In this document: positions 46,337-51,297 of the stretch, one piece after another
Layout: each line of letters opens with the position of its first letter
Numbering within the stretch: position 1 is the first letter of the stretch
From: an uncultured Rhodospirillales bacterium
GTDB lineage: Bacteria; Pseudomonadota; Alphaproteobacteria; Acetobacterales; Acetobacteraceae
DNA: 51,297 bases
Reading direction: 5' to 3'
Assembly (NCBI GenBank): GCA_903845065.1
Contig: CAIMWH010000152.1
Span: 1-51,297 of the forward strand
Program-made: the position numbers and the translations under genes
Notes under the pieces: generated by a model
Seen by the model: the letters and a program-made list of their open reading frames with translations, nothing else
Told to the model about the DNA's origin: nothing
The model's database searches: none

Positions 46337-47637
46337 GCGCCCTTCTCCTGGCGAAGTTTTGCCCAGTAGGCCAGCCGCTTGGACACCTCGCGCTCGAAGC
46401 CGCGCTCGCGCGGGCGGTAATAGGTGCCGCGCGCCATGCCATCGGGGAAGTAGTTCTGGCCGGAGAAACCATCCTCCGCGTCATGGTCGTAGGCGTAGCC
46501 GGACCCGTAGCCGAGGTCCTTCATCATGCGGGTGGGGGCGTTGAGGATATGCATGGGGGGCGTCAGGCTTCCGGTCGCGCGCGCGGCGCGCGTTGCTTCG
46601 CCGAGTGCGACATAGAGGGCGTTCGATTTGGGGGCGGTGCCAAGATACACCACGGCCTGCGCGATAGCCAGTTCGCCCTCGGGGCTGCCCAGGCGTTCGT
46701 AGGTCTCCCATGCCGCCAGCGCCTGCGTCAGCGCCGCCGGATCGGCCATCCCGATGTCCTCGCTGGCAAACCGCACCAGGCGGCGGGCGATGAAGCGGGG
46801 GTCCTCGCCACCAGTGAGCATGCGGGCGAGCCAGTAGAGGGCGCCGTCGGCATCGGAGCCACGCAGGGATTTATGCAACGCGGAGATGAGGTTGTAGTGC
46901 TCCTCGCGATCCTTATCGTAGAGCGCGGCGCGGCGGGCCAGCAGGTCCGCCAGTTGCATCGGGTCGAGCGGTTCGGTGTCCGCCGGGAGAGCCGCGAGTT
47001 GCTCCACCATGTTGAGCACATAGCGGCCATCGCCATCCGCCATGGCCCGCAACGCCGCGCGAGCCTCTTGTTGCAGCGGCAGCGCCCGGCCGATCTCGGC
47101 CTCCGCACGAACCAGCAGGCGCTCCAGCGCCTCGTCATCCAGCCGCCGCAACACCAGCACCTGGCAGCGCGACAGCAGCGCACCATTCAACGCGAAGGAA
47201 GGGTTCTCGGTGGTGGCGCCCACCAGCGTCACGGTGCCATCCTCCACCACCGGCAGGAACCCATCCTGCTGCGCCCGGTTGAATCGATGGATTTCATCGA
47301 CGAACAGCATGGTGCCCTGGCGCGGCTGGCCGAGGATGCCCTGGCCGCCGTTGCGCCGGTTGCGTGCCTCCTCGAACGCCTTCTTGAGATCGGCCACGCC
47401 CGAGAAAACTGCAGACAACTGGGTGAAATGCAGCCCAGCGCGCGCCGCCAGCAGCCGCGCGATGGTGGTTTTGCCGACGCCCGGCGGCCCCCACAAAATG
47501 AGCGAGGCAAGCGACCCGCGGTCAAGCATGCGGGTCAGCGAACCTTGCGGGCCGACGAGATGATCCTGGCCGACGACTTCGTCCAGCGCCTGCGGGCGAA
47601 GCCGGTCGGCGAGCGGCTTGGGCGCGTCCGTTTGCAT
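46333..47637 (-). CDS. rarA: Replication-associated recombination protein A (AAA+ ATPase)
   Basis: 434 residues. It starts LADRLRPQALDEVVGQDHLVG; Walker A GPPGVGKTT; Walker B LFVDEIHRFNRAQQD; GATTENPSF sensor 1; and the RarA/WRNIP1 C-terminal domain with YDHDAEDGFSGQNYFPD. RarA helps restart blocked replication forks, and is homologous to the clamp loader. Coupled to the pseudouridine synthase gene. Confidence 0.95.
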   Translation of the reverse strand: MQTDAPKPLADRLRPQALDEVVGQDHLVGPQGSLTRMLDRGSLASLILWGPPGVGKTTIARLLAARAGLHFTQLSAVFSGVADLKKAFEEARNRRNGGQGILGQPRQGTMLFVDEIHRFNRAQQDGFLPVVEDGTVTLVGATTENPSFALNGALLSRCQVLVLRRLDDEALERLLVRAEAEIGRALPLQQEARAALRAMADGDGRYVLNMVEQLAALPADTEPLDPMQLADLLARRAALYDKDREEHYNLISALHKSLRGSDADGALYWLARMLTGGEDPRFIARRLVRFASEDIGMADPAALTQALAAWETYERLGSPEGELAIAQAVVYLGTAPKSNALYVALGEATRAARATGSLTPPMHILNAPTRMMKDLGYGSGYAYDHDAEDGFSGQNYFPDGMARGTYYRPRERGFEREVSKRLAYWAKLRQEKGA

Positions 47638-47669
47638 GGCGCTGGTATAGGCGGTGAGGCGCGGGCGGA

Positions 47670-49196
47670 CTAGTCGGCGGCGGCGGCGATCGCGGCCGGC
47701 CGCACATGCGGGCGCATGACGAACAGCAGCAGCAACGGCGGGATGACGACGAAGGTCATCATGCGGAAGTCATTGTTGTAGGCGATGATTTGCGCCTGCC
47801 GGTTGATCATCGTGTCGAGCAAGGCGGCACCATGCGCGGTGGTGGGATCGAGCAGATGGGACACCGCGTCATGCCCCTGGAGCATGCGATCGAACGGGGT
47901 GATGTTGGCGCCGATATCGGCATGCGAGGCCTGTGTGTTGCGCACCAGCATGAGCGAGGTGATCGACACGCCGACCGCCTGGCCGATGCTGCGGCAGAGC
48001 GACTGCAGCGAGGTGGAGTACGGCCGCAACGCCGCCGGCAAAGTGGTGAAGGCCATCACCGTCATCGGGTTGAACACGAAGCCGATGGCGAAGCCCTGCG
48101 CCATCAGGGTGAGCATCATCTGGGTTTGCGAGACGTCCGGCGTCCAGTAGCTCATGGAATTGAAGGCAGTGCCGAGGATGAGCAGCCCGACCGCCATCAA
48201 CTTGCGGTGGTCGATGACATTGGCGAGGCGGCTGGCCATCTGCATGCCGATGATGGTGCCGAGGCCGCGCGGTGCCATCGACATGCCGGCGGTTTCAACC
48301 GGGTAGCCGGCGAGGGTTTCCAGGTAGGGCGCCATCAGCGACGAACTTGCGAGGAGGAGGGTGGCGGTGAAGAACACCATCGTCACCCCGCAGACGAAAT
48401 TGCGGTCCTTGAACAGTCCGGGCGGCAGGAATGGTCGTTCGGCGGTGAACATGTGGATGATGAAAAGATAGAGCCCGAGGCCCGCCAGCACGGCCTCCAC
48501 CATGATTTCGCGCGACGAGAACCAGTCCTGGTTCTGCCCACGATCCAGCATGAGTTGCAGCGCCGCGACACCGGTGGCCAGCACGGCGAACCCGGTCCAG
48601 TCGAAGCGCATTTCGGCGCGGGGCGCGGCTTTGGGCAGGAATATCAACAGGCCGGCGACGGCGAGGATGCCGAACGGCAGGTTCACATAGAACACGTAGC
48701 GCCAGTTGAACCACTCGGTGAGATAGCCGCCGAGAGTGGGGCCGGTGATGGGGCCCACCATCACCCCCATGCCGAAAATCGCCATCGCCTGGGCGCGCTT
48801 CTCGAACGGGTAGATGTCCAGCATGGTGGCCTGCGACAGCGGCACCAAGGCGGCGCCGCACATGCCCTGGAGAAAGCGGAAACACACCATTTCCTCCAGC
48901 GTATCCGCCATTCCGCACAGCAGCGAGGCCAGCACGAAACCCGCCATGCAGACAACATGGAGGTTCTTGCGGCCAAAACGCTGCGCCATCCAGCCCACCG
49001 GGGCCGTCATGATGGCGGCGGCGATGACGTAGGAGGTCAACACCCAGGTGATCTCGTCGGCGCTGGTGGAGAGCGAGCCCTGCATATAGGGCAGCGAGAC
49101 GTTGGCCACCGAGGTATCGAGCGCCTGCATGAGGTTGCCCATCATGACGCAGACGGTGATCAGCGTGCGGTTGGAGACCTTGGGGGCGATGGACAT
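47670..49196 (-). CDS. DHA2-family multidrug efflux MFS transporter (EmrB-like)
   Basis: 508 residues, about 14 membrane helices. MQALDTSVANVSLPYMQGSL in helix 1 and GPTLGGYLTEWFNWRYVFYVNLPFG (motif C region) are diagnostic of DHA2 drug:H+ antiporters such as EmrB. No emrA-type membrane-fusion gene and no regulator is adjacent, so it may work alone or with a distant partner. Confidence 0.92.
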   Translation of the reverse strand: MSIAPKVSNRTLITVCVMMGNLMQALDTSVANVSLPYMQGSLSTSADEITWVLTSYVIAAAIMTAPVGWMAQRFGRKNLHVVCMAGFVLASLLCGMADTLEEMVCFRFLQGMCGAALVPLSQATMLDIYPFEKRAQAMAIFGMGVMVGPITGPTLGGYLTEWFNWRYVFYVNLPFGILAVAGLLIFLPKAAPRAEMRFDWTGFAVLATGVAALQLMLDRGQNQDWFSSREIMVEAVLAGLGLYLFIIHMFTAERPFLPPGLFKDRNFVCGVTMVFFTATLLLASSSLMAPYLETLAGYPVETAGMSMAPRGLGTIIGMQMASRLANVIDHRKLMAVGLLILGTAFNSMSYWTPDVSQTQMMLTLMAQGFAIGFVFNPMTVMAFTTLPAALRPYSTSLQSLCRSIGQAVGVSITSLMLVRNTQASHADIGANITPFDRMLQGHDAVSHLLDPTTAHGAALLDTMINRQAQIIAYNNDFRMMTFVVIPPLLLLFVMRPHVRPAAIAAAAD

Positions 49197-49237
49197 TCCC
49201 TGGCGACGATTCTCGCGATCGTTGAGTGCCCGGTTAG

Positions 49238-49274
49238 TGTGACGCGCCGGTGACAGCGCGTGAAGTGCGTCACA
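49238..49274. terminator. Hairpin between the crotonase and MFS genes
   Basis: TGTGACGC (49238-49245) pairs perfectly with GCGTCACA (49267-49274), which overlaps the crotonase stop codon. An inner GCGC/GCGC extends it. It could be a terminator for the crotonase or an operator for the MFS gene 41 nt downstream. Confidence 0.35.
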
Positions 49275-49932
49275 CGGTGGGCATCACCGCGTCCAGCGTA
49301 TGCTGCCGCATCAGGCGCTTGGTGGTGGCAAGCGCGGTGCCGGGGAGTGCTGCCAGTTCGGTGGCGGTGCGGATGGCGGCCGGCAGCAGAGAATCGGCGT
49401 CCTCGACGCTGTCGAAATAGCCGGCGGTGACCGCGCTTTCGGGGTCGTAGAGATGGGCCAGGATGGCGGCCTTGGTGAGCGCCCGAGGGTCAAGCCGCGC
49501 CTTCAGGAGTTCGACGGCGAACACCGGCAGCGACATGCCGATCGCCGTCTCATTGGCGCCGATCTTGTAGGAGCCACGCGTGCCGATGCGGATGTCGCAG
49601 GCCAGCAGCAGAAACACGCCCATAGCGATGCAATGCCCGGTGCAGGCGGCCACCACCGGCATGGGGAAGCCGTAGAGCCGCATCGCGAGCCGCCCGCCCG
49701 ATTTCACCAGCGCCGTCACCTCCTCCCGCGGGCTGGCGGCCATCATCTTGAGGTCGAACCCGCCCGAAAAACGCTGCGCCCGCCCGGCCAGCACCACCGC
49801 CTTCGCCTCGCGCTCCGCCCGGTCGAGGCAGGCGTTGAGCGCGGCGACTAGTGCCGGATTCACGGCATTTGCCTTGCCGTCATCCATGGTGATCACGGCG
49901 ATGCCGTCGGTAATGGTAATGGTGGCGGGCAT
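49270..49932 (-). CDS. Crotonase/enoyl-CoA hydratase family protein
   Basis: 220 residues, short for the family (about 255). The oxyanion-hole segments are LAGRAQRFSGGFDLKMM and ACTGHCIAMGVFLLLACDIRIG. The glutamates of classical enoyl-CoA hydratases are not clearly placed; NETAIGMSLPVFAVEL resembles the isomerase/crotonase subgroup. The substrate is unknown. It starts 22 nt from the stop of the ABC permease gene on the same strand. Confidence 0.85.
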   Translation of the reverse strand: MPATITITDGIAVITMDDGKANAVNPALVAALNACLDRAEREAKAVVLAGRAQRFSGGFDLKMMAASPREEVTALVKSGGRLAMRLYGFPMPVVAACTGHCIAMGVFLLLACDIRIGTRGSYKIGANETAIGMSLPVFAVELLKARLDPRALTKAAILAHLYDPESAVTAGYFDSVEDADSLLPAAIRTATELAALPGTALATTKRLMRQHTLDAVMPTV

Positions 49933-49954
49933 TTCAGGCTCCGTATGAAAGGGG

Positions 49955-50812
49955 TCAGCGGCTTTCGGCGCGGGGGTCCAGCCAGTCGCGCAATCCGTCG
50001 CCGAGGAAGTTGAAGCCCATCACCACCGAGAGGATGGCAAGGCCCGGGAAGGTGGCGACCCACCATTGCTGCACCAGTTCGCGCCCTTCGGCCACCATCG
50101 CCCCCCATTCGGCGGCCGGCGGCGTGACGCCGAGGCCGAGGAAGGAGAGGCCGGCGAATACCAGGATGGCGTTGCCGAGATCGAGCGTGACCAGCACGAT
50201 CAGCGGCCCGGCGGCATTGGGCAGGATCTGCCGCAGCAGCACCCGCCCCGGCCCGGCGCCGCTGGTTACCGCCGCCTCGACATATTCGAGCGCACGCTGG
50301 GAGATCACCAGGCTGCGGGCGAGGCGGGCGAATTTCGGCCACCACACCACCAGCATCGCGATCATGGTGTTGAGCGTGCCGATGCCGAGCGCGGCGGCGA
50401 TCGCCATCGCCAGGATGATCGGCGGGAAGCAGAAGACGAGGTCGGTCACCCGCATCAGCGCCTCCTCCGCCCAGCCGCGCGCATAGGCGGCAGTGGCGCC
50501 GAGCAGCGTGCCGAAGGCAGCGCCCAGCAGCACCACGCCGAAACCCACCAGCAGCGAGACCCGCGCGCCCCAGATCACCCGCGACAGCACGTCCCGCCCC
50601 AGCGCGTCCGTGCCGAGCCAGTGGGCGGCGGAGGGCGGGCGCAAACGACCGGCGACGTCGACGAAATTCGGGTCATAGGGCGCGACCCAGGGCGCAAGCA
50701 GCGCCAGCAGCAACCAGGCGAGGATCAGGCCGGCACCGGCCACCGCGATCCCGTAGCGCCGGGCGAAGCGGCGCCCCGGGGCCTCTTGCACCAGGATCAG
50801 CGTCTCGCTCAT
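49955..50812 (-). CDS. ABC transporter permease, DppC type
   Basis: 285 residues, about six membrane helices. N-terminal RLRPPSAAHWLGTDALGRDVLSR and the EAA loop YVEAAVTSGAGPGRVLLRQILPNAAGPLIV are typical of dipeptide/oligopeptide/nickel permeases. Its ATG overlaps the stop of the DppB-type gene. Confidence 0.93.
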   Translation of the reverse strand: MSETLILVQEAPGRRFARRYGIAVAGAGLILAWLLLALLAPWVAPYDPNFVDVAGRLRPPSAAHWLGTDALGRDVLSRVIWGARVSLLVGFGVVLLGAAFGTLLGATAAYARGWAEEALMRVTDLVFCFPPIILAMAIAAALGIGTLNTMIAMLVVWWPKFARLARSLVISQRALEYVEAAVTSGAGPGRVLLRQILPNAAGPLIVLVTLDLGNAILVFAGLSFLGLGVTPPAAEWGAMVAEGRELVQQWWVATFPGLAILSVVMGFNFLGDGLRDWLDPRAESR

Positions 50813-51297
50813 CGCTTCACCGTCCGCGGGTCGAGCACCGCGTAGGAGAGATCGACCAGCAGGTTCACCAGCACGAATTGCGCGGCGACGATGACGGTGA
50901 TGGCGAGAATCGCCGGGAAGTCGATCGCCACCGCGGCGCGGAAGGTGTAGCGGCCGAGCCCGGGCCAGGAGAACACCGTCTCCGTCATCACCGCGCCGGC
51001 CAGCAAATTGGCGAAGGCCAGGCCGCCCAAGGTCACCACCGGCAGCATGGCGTTGGGCAGCGCGTGGCCGACGACGACGGCACGGCCCGGCAGCCCCTTG
51101 GCGCGAGCGGTGCGCACGTAATCCTGCCCCAGCGCCTCCAGCATCGCCGCCCGCGTGGTGCGGGTGATCAGCCCGAGCGTGGAACTCGCCAGCACGATGG
51201 CGGGCAGCACGAGATGGGCGGCGGCATCCCAGAAAGTCTCCCAGTCGCCACCCCGCGCGGAGTCGAACAGCAACAGCCCGGTGACGGGGGTGGGCGG
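50809..51297 (-). CDS. ABC transporter permease, DppB type, cut by the window edge
   Basis: Only the C-terminal ~160 residues are in the window; the frame stays open to the last base. HLVLPAIVLASSTLGLITRTTRAAMLEAL, DYVRTARAKGLPGRAVVVGHALPNAMLPVV and the GRYTFRAAVAIDFPAI region are diagnostic. It forms the channel with the DppC-type gene. The receptor and ATPase genes probably lie beyond the window. Confidence 0.92.
   Translation of the reverse strand, partial: PPTPVTGLLLFDSARGGDWETFWDAAAHLVLPAIVLASSTLGLITRTTRAAMLEALGQDYVRTARAKGLPGRAVVVGHALPNAMLPVVTLGGLAFANLLAGAVMTETVFSWPGLGRYTFRAAVAIDFPAILAITVIVAAQFVLVNLLVDLSYAVLDPRTVKR

Overview
The window is about 51 kb of very GC-rich chromosomal DNA, almost entirely coding. 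It looks like an alphaproteobacterium of the Rhodospirillales, most likely Acetobacteraceae-like. This rests on the GC-rich codon use, the one-chain GcvP, the ATP12-type F1 assembly chaperone, the DUF1028/crotonase/ABC-transporter style of gene content, and the A/T-hairpin intergenic repeat after the first full gene. Genus is not resolved. No phage, insertion sequence or CRISPR array is visible; the only foreign-looking stretches are the AT-richer first ~470 bases and a small AT-richer patch after the tRNA gene.

Layout. 0-0.5 kb: an HNH nuclease domain, probably a remnant. 0.57-6.1 kb: a DUF1028 protein, a large nested palindromic repeat, then a tandem glycine riboswitch leading gcvT-gcvH-gcvP. 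6.1-9.1 kb: a small protein with a strong ribosome binding site, a TPR lipoprotein, ispE and tRNA-Gln(UUG). 9.2-10.6 kb: two small unknown genes and an exported single-cysteine MsrA. 10.6-16.3 kb: a molybdenum-flavoured region with an NAD aldehyde dehydrogenase, a ModA protein, a DUF2325 protein, a ModA-like protein fused to a molybdopterin-binding-type domain, and a TrmO-like methyltransferase. Five inverted-repeat sites with half-sites close to CGNTAT and a constant 12-base spacer lie in the intergenic regions here.

16.4-29.7 kb: an amidase with an orphan peptide-type binding protein, then a sugar-type (CUT1) ABC importer carrying an argininosuccinate-lyase-family enzyme inside the operon. 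It is flanked by a divergent PIG-L deacetylase, a metallo-beta-lactamase hydrolase and a second, paralogous binding protein. Together these look like uptake and breakdown of one unidentified solute. The block ends in a 271-bp inverted-repeat element with 59-nt arms.

29.7-39 kb: accessory catabolic genes (AhpD-like protein, peptide-binding protein, GFA-like protein, SDR dehydrogenase, hotdog thioesterase, PuuE-like deacetylase coupled to an OpgH-like glycosyltransferase, flavin monooxygenase, glyoxalase-like protein, GST). 39.1-41.3 kb: a chemoreceptor with a C-terminal PilZ-like domain. 41.3-47.6 kb: a minus-strand housekeeping run (DedA-like, acylphosphatase, ATP12 chaperone, AsmA-like, RluC-type pseudouridine synthase, RarA). 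47.7-51.3 kb: a DHA2 efflux pump, a crotonase and two dipeptide-type ABC permeases, the last cut by the window edge.

The strongest candidate for something undescribed is the putative ModE-like regulon at 10.6-14.5 kb, which would place a DUF2325 protein and a ModA/molybdopterin-domain fusion under molybdenum control. All functional calls are from reading motifs; no database search was run.
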